NCBI RefSeq assembly: GCF_009389715.1
Contig: NC_052395.1
Location: 26,421,670-26,485,669, forward strand
Length of the DNA: 64,000 nucleotides
DNA from: Phoenix dactylifera
Lineage: Eukaryota; Streptophyta; Magnoliopsida; Arecales; Arecaceae
Reading direction: 5' to 3'
A model generated the notes under the pieces. It was not told the DNA's origin and did not search any database. It saw only the letters and a list, made by a program, of their open reading frames with translations. A program made the position numbers and the translations under genes. Shown one piece after another: positions 22,601 to 35,300 of this stretch (its first letter is position 1; every line of letters begins with the position of its first letter).

Positions 22601-23297
22601 ATTTCATTCTCCATAAATTTTCCATCAACAGGTTCATCTTATATGGCTCCTCAAATACACTCGGTCCCAGGGTCAGCGGAACCGGTACCGGGAACCATAT
22701 CAGTTGCCCAGCGGCACGAGTTGGTACGGGCCCGCACCGTGCCATGCGAGGCCCATACCAACATAGTAGAAGAGGCGGGGAGAGGAAAAATGAGAGAGAA
22801 AAAGAGAGAGAAGGGAGAGGCCGGCGGAGAGCCAGCAGAGGGACAGGGAGCCACCGTGCGGAGGAGACGGAGGTCGGAGAGCCGCCGCGCAAAGAAGACG
22901 AAGGCCGGAGAGCCACCGAAAAGCCGCAGAAGAAGAGCTCCACTCCGGTTCCCTGTTTCGTTCGAAATAGGGGCCGGAGGGGGCCCTTTTATTTTTGAGA
23001 TTTTTAAGTGAAAGTCGGCAATGTGTTTGCCGACTTTCACTCACAAACTCCAAAAATAAAAAGGGCCCCTCCAGCCCCTGTTGTGAAAGTCGGCAATGTG
23101 TTTGCCGACTTTCACTCACAAACTCCAAAAATAAAAGGGGCCCCTCCAGCCCCTATTTCGAACGAAACAAGAGACCAGAGTGAGCCCCTCTTCCGTGGCT
23201 CTCTCCTCTGCGCGGCGGCTTCCTGGCCTCCGCCGGCCAGCCTCAACCTTTCTCTCGCTTCTTCCTCTCCCTTTCCCTCTCCCTCCCTCCCCCGCTT

Positions 23298-23329
<32 letters not shown>

Positions 23330-26300
23330 TTTCCTTCGTCTTCTCTCCCTCCGACGTCGGTCTCATTTTCGTTGCCAGAACCGTCCCGGTCCACGGCCTG
23401 TACAGCTCGGGATGCCTTGAACCGGGCGGTTTGGGATGGTTCCGCCGATCTTGCTCAGTCCTCTTCCTACCACATTCATCTCGGCATATCTTAGATATTA
23501 CAAATGCACTCGGATCCAGATTCAGTAGAAAAGTATTTATCATTATTTAAGAAGGCTAACTTTGTAACCACTTATGGCATATGCAAAAGAAACCGCTGAA
23601 ACTTTCAATAGACAAATATTGTACCGATGAAATTCAGTCGGTAGGATTGCAACTATGCATACACATGATGTATTTGTATCCATTCACATAGACATTATAG
23701 ATAGATTTATTAAAGATAAAATGTAACTATGTGTGCATTTACTTGCATTGTATCATATCCTAAGACTTGTCAGAAGGCTGTTAGTATTACTAGGTCACAA
23801 GAGTTTCTACCTCTGTGTGCATGTATATGCGTGTATTTATCATATGACCTTACCGAACTCTCCAGAGTAGGCAACTGTGAAATCTTCTTCACCCTCAACC
23901 CTCAGAAATATTCCATCTCCTAAGTGAGATTAAGATTTCACAAATCACTTTGTCAGTTCGATCAAGTGATAGGAAGCCTGATAAGTGGCTTTCAGCTTCA
24001 CTGAGTATATTGTTGATTCAAGAGTTTTGCTTCTATATCCAAGATGGTCACCATGCAACTATTGACAGCATTTGCTATCATTCCCTCGCGACCCCAAGGA
24101 GGTCCGCATGTTTCCTCCTAGCCTTTCAATCCTCCTCGGTATATTTGCCATATTTTTCAAGCTCATTTTGAGAACTCCAATCAAGTTTGGTTCACAGAGC
24201 TTTATGCAGAATTAGCACCTCTTTCACCCATAATTAACAATTCTCTATGCTTTCTCCAACTTCTCTCTTCAAGTATCATGAATGAAAATATGAAGGAGCA
24301 TGCCCGAGAAAGGATAAATAAAAATTTAGCTTCACCAGATACATACTCTTATGGACTTCTAGTATATATTCTTTTTTGGTACGAGACTGCTGATACATAT
24401 TCATTTCCTTCAAGCTTTGTATGCCAAAATGCCTAATCATCACATATATCATTACATTATTAGATTTACAAAAAAATGCAGCATCATAAACGAAAATCTG
24501 AGGTCATGCTGCCCAAAAGAAAAGAAACGCGCAAAGTGCAACATGTTAAATCAACCACACCGCTCCATATTTGGCAAAAGTCTAATGTTTAATCTAACTT
24601 GGATCTAGAACGGATATGAAATGTTTATTGTTTCAAAATAGGGCAGTATGATGTTATTGTGGTCTTTATTAGCTAACTGGAGTCAGCAACATACAGACCT
24701 CCCAGTACGCAGCACAAACTCCTCTGTTTCTTTGATAAATTCTTCTGTTAGAACTGGACACTCCTGCAAACGAATATCAGCATATAGATCAAAAAATATC
24801 ATTTGAAAATTTCAAATCAACATCTTCTAAGTTTTCAAGCAACAAATTACCAGAAATTTAGTGTTCAATATCATACCTGCGTAACTGGGGAGTATACAGG
24901 TTCATCAGTTTCTAACATAGTTAAATTTTCAGATGGATGAATAGCACCAAGTCTAAGAACAGACTCTCCCTTGCTGGTTCTAGCATAAATATTATGACTT
25001 GGAGACAGTTTTTCCGGAAGATCAGATGAAGCTATACTGTCAAGACTGGCTTCTTTCAGTATAGAATCCAGTGACTCTTTGGCAATAGTTCGGCGCTGTT
25101 TCCTGGCAATACAACAATTAATAACTTGTAACTTCTGATGCAGGAGACAGGAATTCAAGTCAGGATCTGCATCTAATGGCATTTGAGGTACCGGTTGTCC
25201 TTCTGACCAGAATTTCCTCAGCTGCGGGTATAAAAAAGACAGTTATTGCCAAGAATGGAATGCTAAAGTTTCTTACAAGACTATTCATTCTAAAGGGAAA
25301 AAATATGTGAAAAATGCTATCAATTTTACTGTACTTTTTCCAACAATGAGATGAAACAAGCCATCTACTTACTTCAACAATGACACACCGCCAAAATGAT
25401 GCCATTTTTTGCAGGGATTTAAAGCCCCCAATAATTTGAGACAGTTGGACAACAAAACTTTCTGGTGGTGCACCACGGAGATCCTTAAGCAAACTGGTTG
25501 TATGAAGGACCTCTAAGAAATATCCATTATTCCTCAGGGGAAAGTGTTCCTCTGCGGATGTCTTGCAAATATTACAATTAAGTGAAGGATCATAAAGTGA
25601 CACTGCAAAACTTTTAGGCATAATAAAATAGCAATACAGGAAAGTAGATCATTACTGTCATGAACCTACCTGACTTGAACAGAGAACATATCAAAGAATG
25701 GAATTCCTCATCACACTCTTCCTTTTCACGAAGAACTAATGACTTTACGATGGACAAGCTTAAGCCAGTTTTCTCTTTGGTCGGTAAAGGATTTCCAACA
25801 TGTGTTGAAAGATCATTAATAGATTTAAAATTTTTTCCACTCCTACAGGGGAAGTAGCATGAAACATCAAAACTTGCATAAGAGAGCAAATTTTATAAAA
25901 TAATAGAAGTTTCAAAGATGGAAAAAAGTCTTAGAAAAATTCGATGTTTCTGGACATGCAAGAGGTAAAGAGTAAAAGACAAGATCATGACGTCTACATA
26001 TTGTTAGTACTTGGCATGGGAATTATGGCATGAAAATTAACATTATAACCATCATTCAGTACTAAAGGTCAGTTGGTAATTGTAAAAAAGGAAAAGTTCA
26101 CACAAAACTAGGGAAATGTTTCACTTACCACCATCAGGTGGATGCCAGATCTTCTAAACCCTGTAATCATTAACAATCTTTATCTTTTCCAAATCCTTCT
26201 AAACCTTGTTTATCCTAACCACTAGACTGTCCTATTCCTATTACCTGTCATTCAGAATTCATCCTTATTGTAAGATCCGGACTTGTTGACTATGAAAAAC

Positions 26301-29300
26301 TTTTAAAAGTATTTTACTTGCCTTTTGTTAATCTTACTGCTCTTTACAACATGCTACCTTTTGTCCCTTTCTCATCATTTTTAGCTAGAAAAAATCTTTC
26401 TCATCCTTAATGGCTTGAAAAATATAACATAATGCAAACTTCACATTACTTGCTAGCCTTATTTCCCTTATTAAATTTCTTTTTTCCTTTCAAATCCTCT
26501 ATAGTTTTATTTGCACTATTTAAAGCAAGAGTGAATTTTCGTTTGAGCCTCCATACTCAAACCAAAGTATCTTTTTTCTCATTATTGTTGTTATTGTGTC
26601 CAATCTGTAGATTGGACTTTCAAATCCTAATAGGAGAAACAATGGTGAAGAACTGCAAACCATCTTGAGTAGAAGCAAAAGATATTTGGGATGGTTGAGT
26701 GCAAATTAAATACTAAATATATTCACCATTGTGCCATGTCAATAGCCTATAAACATGGTGCATATCATAGATACCTTATGATACAGATGGGAACCTAAAC
26801 TCTTGTCTAAATTAATGTAATTCTGTTTGTTCTGTTTGAGAGACCTGTTAAAATAGTTGCAGAGGATGTACAGCATGGTATTTTTCTTTCTATGTGGTTG
26901 GAGGATGCGTGTGTCTTGTGTGTCATGAGTGTTTTAAAGGTTGAAACCCTATTACATGGACTTTGTGCAGCTTACTGCATTAGCGAATTGAAAAATTGAA
27001 AAAGCTACCTCAAGTTTCACAGTGATGCAGGCTGAAACCTGCAAGTCTTGGCCAAACCAAAAAGATTCAACCAAGGGAAAGATAATCCTAGGATGCCACT
27101 CGACGCTACTAATCGCAGATACCACTCGATGTGACCAAGCCATACGCTTGATTGGGAGGAGGATGCCACTCAACTCACAAAAGCAAGAAAGGCTTGTTGG
27201 AAAGGAATTCTGAAAAATAACAACTCTCCTTTTCATTTCATTCATGTACCAGTTTTATATGCTATCTTGAAACATCCCTCCAAGCATAGGTAAGACAAAA
27301 CAGTGCTAAAACACATTGATGGGAGTCTAGTTACAAGTTCCAATATTTAGAAATACCAAGACACTTAGGAAAATGAAACTATGTGCTGGAAAAAGATCAA
27401 ATTAAATGCACTTCGCTGGGCGCTGCTAGTCCAGACGTGCAGTAGTAAAAATGCCATAACTTTCTCTAGGGATCTTCAAATGGCACGAGATCAGGTGCGT
27501 TGGAAACTAGAGGCGTAGAGCTTTCCAATGGTATATGGCATACTAGCTGATTAACCATATATTGTTCCCAGAATTAATTCAAAACCAACTCTGTCATGCT
27601 GCCAAGATCAAAGGATGACTCACTAAACACATGAGTCAACTCATGAAAGCAATGAGTCGACCCCCGTTACACATGAGTCGACTCATAAAAGCAATGAGTC
27701 GACCCCTGCTACACATGAGTCGACTCTTGAAAGCAAAGAGTCGACCCCTGCTGCTCCTGCATCATTCTCCCCAGCTTGAAAAGAACTCGCCTTCGAGTTG
27801 GAATTCAGATCTTCCCAAAGTAAATGATCCAGTTTCTTGAGCTCCTCACTTGAAATCCATGCATCCTCAGAATGTGGCTTTCCTTGCCAATGAACCAAGT
27901 ATTGTGTATAAGTGCCATGCCGAGTCGTGATAGAACGTACATCCAGAACATCAACAAACTCACGCGAAGAATTAGAGAGGCGGCACTCGAAGTCTTTTGG
28001 TTGAAACACAATCTTCTCCTCATCTTCATAATAAGGATAAAGATCACATATGTTGAAGGTAGGACTGATTGAAAATCCTTCAGGCAGTTCAATTCGATAG
28101 GCATTTGGACCCAATTTCTTCAGAATCTGACAAGATCCAAACTTTCTCTGTTTCAGCTTATTATAAGTACCTGTAGGAAATCTTTCCTTCCTCAAATATA
28201 CCATGACCAAATCTCCTTCCTTGAACTCTAACTTCCTTCGATAAACATCAGCTTGTGACTTGTACATTTGAGTAGATTGTTGCAGCTGATGTCGAACTTG
28301 TTTATGGACCTCCTTTATGTGCTCAGCAAACTCTTCAGCTTCCATACTCACTTTTGTTTGATTTGGTAGTGGCAAGAGATCAAGAACGTGACTTGGATTT
28401 CTGCCATAGACAACTTCGAATGGAGACTTCTTTGTTGATCGACTGGCTGAACTATTATAAGTAAATTCAGCTTGAGGAATAACAAATTCCCACTTCTTTG
28501 GGACATCCATCATTGGAGCAGCAATGGTAATGAAGTGTCGGATGAATTTCCTATAGAATGATGCCAAACCATGAAAGCTTCTCACGTCAGTCAGACTTCT
28601 AGGCATAGGCCAATCAAGAATAGCCTTTACCTTCTCATCATCCATCTTCATGCCATCTGCACTAACAACATAGCCTAGAAATAAACTTGATTAGTTATGA
28701 AAAAGCACTTCTTCAGATTCACATACAACTGGTTTTCATGGAGCAATTTGAAAACATTGGATAGGTGATTCACATGCTGTACACTATCCTTGCTGTAAAC
28801 CAGGATGTCATCAAAATACACCACAACATACATCCCCATAAAGTTCTTCAAAACTTGGGTCATAAGCCTCATGAAAGTGCTGGGGGCATTTGATAATCCA
28901 AATGGCACAACCAGCCACTCATACAAACCATCTTTGGTTTTAAAGGCTGTTTTCCACTCATCACCTTTTCTAATTCGGATTTGGTGATAACCACTCCGTA
29001 AATCAATCTTAGAAAACACCTTTGCACCAGCCAACTCATCCAGCATATCATCAAGTCTAGGAATGGGAAACCTATACTTGATTGTAATCTTGTTTATAGC
29101 TCTACTATCAACACACATTCTCCATGTTTTATCTTTCTTAGGAGTTAAAAGGGCAGGGACAGCACAAGGACTAAGTGATTCTTTAATCAATCCCTTTTGC
29201 AATAAATCAATGATTTGCCTTTGTAATTCAGCATGCTCATTAGGAGACATCCTATAATGAGGCAGATTAGGAAGAATAGCACCTAGAATGAAATCAATTC

Positions 29301-32300
29301 GATGCTGAATGTTCCGAAGTGGTGGTAGACCAGCAGGAAGGTCAGCAGGAGCTAAGCCTTTGAATCTATCCAATAAGTCTCGAACTTCGTCCGAAACTTC
29401 TGTTTCAAGTTTTTTATTTTTTTCTGTAGTAACCAGAGCATAAACAATACCATCTTTTTTGTAGGACTCTTCAAAATCCTTGTAAGATAATAAGCCGATC
29501 TGGTTCGAAGAAGGCACACTATTTGGAATGTCTTTTATAGGGGTCAAAACATACTTCACTTTGTTGTGGATAATAGTGTAAGTGTTCTTCCTCCCATCAT
29601 GATAAGCATTCCTATCAAACTGCCATGGTCTGCCAAGAAGCAAATGACAGGCATCCATGGGCAGCACATCAAAATAAATTTCATCTTCATACTTGCCAAC
29701 AGCAAACTTTACTTTGCATCTCTGAGTCACCATGATTTCTCCACTCTTTTTGAACCAAGAAACCTTGTAAGGCTTTGGATGGTGTTCACAAGAAAGCTTC
29801 AGCTTTTCTATCACTACTTTTGACACCATGTTCTCACAACTTCCTGAATCAATCATCAAAATGCACTTTTTTTCATAAGAAAGACAATAGGTTCGAAAAA
29901 TGTTATGCTTCAGCCATATATCAGTCTCTTGAACAGTCAGCACTTGCCGGATTACAAGACTTTCCGCATCACAACCACCTTCACAATATTCTTCATTAAG
30001 ATTAGCCTTTGGTTCTTCATCATAAATTGGCTCTTCATCTTCTTCTTCCACAAGATGCAATTCAGCTTTCTTCTTTGGACATTCATAGGACCTATGCCCA
30101 GATTCACCCCACCAAAAATATTTGTTGGAAGTTGAATGAAACTTCCCACTCTCCTTACTCCCTCCACCCTGATGTTGGGTTTATTTTTCAGAGGTAGGAG
30201 CCAACTTCTTACCCTTCTCTTTCACCCCTTTTGAGCTTTCACCCTTTCGGTATGAACTCCATTTTATTTTCTCTTCTGCCTTCAATGCCTTTTGATATGC
30301 TTCCTCCAGAGAATGAAGCGAATGCATCATCAGCTTGCCTTTGAGGTTATATTTCAGTCCACTTACATATCTGGCCACCAATTGATCATCAGATTCTTGT
30401 AAGTTCACACGACTCATAAGCTCGTAGAATTGCTCTATATAATCACCAACAGATTGCTCCACACGCTGATGCAACTGATGGAACTTTGGTAGAGAGTTTG
30501 AGAATAATCCAAGGAAGGAAATTTCTCATCAAGCTTCAATTTCATCTCAGCCCAGGTATTGACTCTTGGGATTCCTCTTCGGTCTCTGCTACGCTGATAT
30601 TGTTGCCACCAGATTAGAGCATGACCCTTCAGCTTCGTAGCCACAAACTGCACCTTTTTCTCATCTGTAAGAAATTTTCAATCAAAGAAAGCTTCTAAAG
30701 ATGCCATCCAGTCACAATAGCCATCAGCATCAAGTTTGCCATCAAAGTCTTGCACTTGAACTTGGATGCTTCGATCAGTATTCTCCAAAGCACGAGTCAA
30801 GTGTTCCATGGACCATTGATCAGCAACACCAGGTTCTAGAACAAAACTGGAAGAAGATGAACGGTTATTTTGGCTGTGGTTGTTGAAGAAGATATTATGT
30901 TCACTTCTTGACTTCTACGGCTTCGAGTGAGTGAAGCTTGAATCCGCTGACAGAGTTTATTTACCATGTCTGTCAGTGCTTGATTCAATTCTCTTAATGC
31001 AGCAAGTTCAGCTTGCACTTCATCACGCTCCGTATCCCTTTAACGTCATGGAGGATTCCTTTGACGCCGTGGAGGCATTATAGAGGATCCGAAGATACAA
31101 AGAGGATCGAACAATTTCGAAATAAAGGACACCACAGCAGAAAAATCTGCTCTGATACCAATTTGATGCAGGCTGAAACCTGCAAGTTTTGGCCAAACCA
31201 AAAGGATTCAACCAAGAAAAAGATAATCTTGGGATGCCACTCAACCAGGGGTAGCGGATGCCACTCGACGCTACTAATCGCAGATGCCACTCGATGCGAC
31301 CAAGCCACACGCTTGATTGGGAGGAGGATGCCACTCAACTCACAAAAGCAAGAAAGGCTTGCTGGAAAGAAATTCTGAAAAATAACAACTCTCCTTTTCA
31401 TTTCATTTATGTACCAGTTTTATATGCTATCTTGAAACATCCCTTTAAGCATAGGTAAGACAAAACAGTGCTAAAACACATTGATGGGAGTCTAGTTACA
31501 AGTTCCAATATTTAGAAATACCAAAAGATACTTAGAAAAATGAAACTATGTTCTGAAAAAAGACCAAATTAAATGCACTTTGCTAGGCGCTGCTAGTCCA
31601 GACATGCAGTAGTAAAAATGCCATAACTTTCTCTAGGGATCTTCAAATGGCACGAGATCAGGTGCGTTGGAAACTAGAGGCGTAGAGCTTTCCAATGGTA
31701 TATGGCATACTAGCTGATTAACCATATATTGTTCCCAGAATTAATTCAAAACCAACTCTATCATGCTGCCAGGATCAAAGGATGACTCACTAAACACAAG
31801 AGTCGACTCATGAAAGCAATGAGTCGACCCCCGTTACACATGAGTCGACTCATGAAAGCAATGAGTCGACCCCCACTACACATGAGTCGACTCTTGAAAG
31901 CAGAGAGTCGACCCCTGCTGCTCCTGCATCGCACAGGATCCTTGCATGTGATTTTTGTTCAAGGCTTTAGCATAAACTATAGAGCTATGGCATGCAGTCC
32001 AGTCTCTTGTTCATCAACATTGCTCAGTTAGGTAACCATCATATCCTCATCTTCCTCACGAAAATGCACTATCAAGAAGCAGAAGCAAGCAAAGTTATCC
32101 GTCGAAGAGGAGTAAATGAATGCTCTATATCCTAATATTGTTTTCTTTTATTTTTCTTTTTGAATGTAAAATTAGGAAAGCAAATCAAACATTTCATTAA
32201 GTGTTTTTCTTAGGCTGAGATGGCAAGACATTGAATTTAACATGAAAACATGCGGACATATAGTATGTAATGCAAAATGCAAATTACTAAAATAAAGAAA

Positions 32301-35300
32301 GCTAGTAGCAAAAACAGGAGAAGGGAAAGTTCTGAAAACATCCAAAGCAAAGTAGCATATCTATCAAAAGAGCAGTAGAATTAAGTCATTACATACATGC
32401 ATACATGCATGCATGCATACATACATGCATGAGTACATACATCAATACATACATAAATAATTGTTATACCAAAAATATAAATAGTGTAAAAAGTGGTGAA
32501 AGAAAAGGATATCCTCATATCAATCAATATGAAACTTAAGTCAGTTGTTTCCCATTTTCATCTAGTAATTCAGCTAACGGCTACATATTTCATACTAAAT
32601 CTTTATAGAATATTCACAGTCATTGAGATCAAATGAAGAACATTTTTCAGTAAAAGGAGCTTACTCAACAGCCAGAGCCAGCTGTTTAATTACAGAAGCT
32701 GAAGGAATGGCCAATAGTTTTGATGTGTTTGAGACATCTTTCTCTCTGGTGGAGTCTCTTTCTAAAACCTGACAGTGTAAAAAATAACATTCTAAAATAA
32801 GCATTACTTTCCAACTACAGTTCACTGCTCTAGAGATACAATGATAGAGATCAACATGGTTAGTTCATCTATAAGACACCAAAATGAAACAGCAATGGCA
32901 GAAGCACCACATAATCAGTTGAGATGCTAACCTGTCAATAATCAAGTTCCCAGATCCATCAGCCTTGCATATAATGTCAAGACTCCAAAGGTTTATAATT
33001 ATCTATAGGATTAAAGCCAATCTGGCACCTAAGGAATATTTCCTCAGACAGGTGGCAAAATTTTTCCTGTCCCTTTCATTTGTCAAAATGACATGCATGT
33101 CCCCACATGTCCCGATATCTCTAAACATCAACCCACTTCCACACACCTGTATCCCCATCTTTCTCTCTCTCTCCCTCGCTCACTCACTCACTCACCATGG
33201 TTGAAACTCACTGCAATCTCCATCCTGAAAATCCATTAGAATGTTTAAGAAATGTTTTTGTGGATCATATCTATAATTTGGGAGTTTTTATTTTGGCAGC
33301 TTTTAGACACTTGGTTCATTGCTTGAGGCTCTGAAGGCAATTGATGGAATGTCTCAGAGAGACTTTGTTTTGTAGAATAGTTTGATTTTTGGGCATGGTT
33401 TGAATGGGAAGTGAGAGAAAGTTATTAAGAAATATGGGGAACTATTATGGGGAATTAAAAATAAAATAATGCAATGCTCAATTCTTTCATTGTGGAGAAA
33501 ATTTTACCTCCATATCATGTGTTTCATTTATATTTTTTGAGGGATTGGCTGTGTTTGATATACTCAGCTTGAGTGATTAGTTGGTTATTGGCATCCACAT
33601 TCTGGTTGAGTGGATTCTTTCTTGCTCCTAATACTGTATTTTGTTTGGTGATAATGAGGCCTGTGATGTTTAGTTTAGAGTTGGTTTGATAGGATTGGGG
33701 CATGTGATGTTTGTTCTATAGCAAGTAGGGGTAAAAGTGGATCGGATGATATCCGTTCGATCTATTTTCATATCCGAAACTATCTAAATAAGGATAAAAA
33801 TTTGAGCATCCGACTAATATCCATATCTGTATCCATATCCATTTCTGTCCAAGAAAAATGGATATAGATATGGATAGACAACTATCCAATCTGTAACCAA
33901 ATATCTAATTCCATTTGTAACCCTATTTAATTATATATAGTACTCGTGAACTTTTAAGAAAAATAAATGACCACATTAACATGCAATTAACTTGATTTAT
34001 CATCTACTTAGTAATATCTTTATTTTTGAAGCCATAAATTCTAATTATCCGATTTATATCCGCACTTATATCCATACTTTTGGTATCTAATTTGCATCCG
34101 TATCTGTGTAAAGTAAATATGGATAAAAATTTTTGCACCCGACTAACATCCGTATCTATATCTATATTCGTCAAACAAAAGAAATATGGATATGGATATA
34201 CTAGTATCCGATCCATATCTGATCCGATTTTAGCCCTAATAACAGGTGTAGAATGTGGGTGACACCTATTCAATGAATTGTTTCTTAAGAGTTGAGCAAT
34301 CTTTGTTGTACCAAGGTTAAACGGCTCTTGAGCGGCCCCACTGGTTCTCACAATTGTTCAAATAAGGCCAATGTTGTCAGAAGTATTTGCGCATCCTGTG
34401 ATGAGTTTTCTAAGGATGTATTCATTTTTTCTCTTTTCCTCCTATTCTTTGAGGGTGCTGAAATTTTAATGGTTGAGTAGTTTTTTAATTTGTTCCGATT
34501 GAGTGTGCTTTCTAATTCTGTTATTCAACAGTGTGATGTGAAGATGGTGCTATTCAACAGTTTTGAGGGTGCTTTCTGCTGTCCAAAATCCAACTGTGGA
34601 AGATTAGATTATGTAGGTAGTATACATATAAGCATCAATATGTTTGTCCGATCCTTTTATTTTCTCCCCTCCCTTTACCCTTTTCTAAAGTTGTTGATAG
34701 CCAGTGTGGAATATCAGCGCGGGACGTTTAAAACCTTCTACTATTTATTTTTCTGTATTGCATTTAAGAATGCCTGGAAGCCAATTTATGAAGCCCTCAA
34801 AGCATGTCCTAATTAGTGATAAAATAGTAGTTCCATCTGCTCCTTGAGCTTGAAGTGCTATCTTCTTTTCTTCTTGCTGATGTCATGATGGTGAAAAAAG
34901 GTTGTGCTATGTCGAATTGTTTTATTCTTGGGTTCCATATATTGGTAATTTTTAACCATTCTCTATTGAACTTATGAATAACTAAGATATTATATTTGCA
35001 AGGGCATGTATGTTTCTATTCTATTCTAAGAAGTTTCTATGTTGAAGGACATTCATGTAATGTTTAATTTTAAAAAAATAACATTTATATTTTATTATCA
35101 ATTCTGCATATATATTTCCACATTTAACTTTTAATTCCCTTTATATTTATCCTTTCTATGGATGGTTTTTCCCCTATTGCAATGCTTATTGTAGAAATTG
35201 TTGAATCAGTTAAATTAACTCAAAGGGAAAGAATTATTGCAAATGAAATTTGGAGAAAGTCACTTAGTATTTAAAGATTTTGACAATTTCTCTGTGGGTA

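Larger units (their letters stand above)
27023..31931 (-). mobile_element. Internally deleted Ty3/gypsy (chromovirus-like) element in RAB3GAP intron 3
   Basis: The element is on the minus strand and 4909 bp long. LTRs (31164-31931 as the 5' copy, 27023-27764 as the 3' copy) begin TGATGCAGG and end CCTGCATCA; the first base of the 5' copy has mutated. A primer-binding site TGGTATCAGAGC (initiator tRNA-Met type) lies just inside the 5' LTR, and a GGGGAGAA purine tract abuts the 3' LTR. Gag, protease-RT and integrase-end remnants follow in the normal order with frameshifts. RNase H and the integrase core are deleted. The element is flanked by CACAG. LTRs differ at several percent by eye plus a 24-bp indel, so it is older than the element at 3171. 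Confidence 0.93.

Noticed and set aside
32935..32995. Short open stretch before a GACAG|GTTAGC donor-like site
   Set aside because: Splicing it to the next exon would create a stop (G-TTT-TAG) in the required phase.
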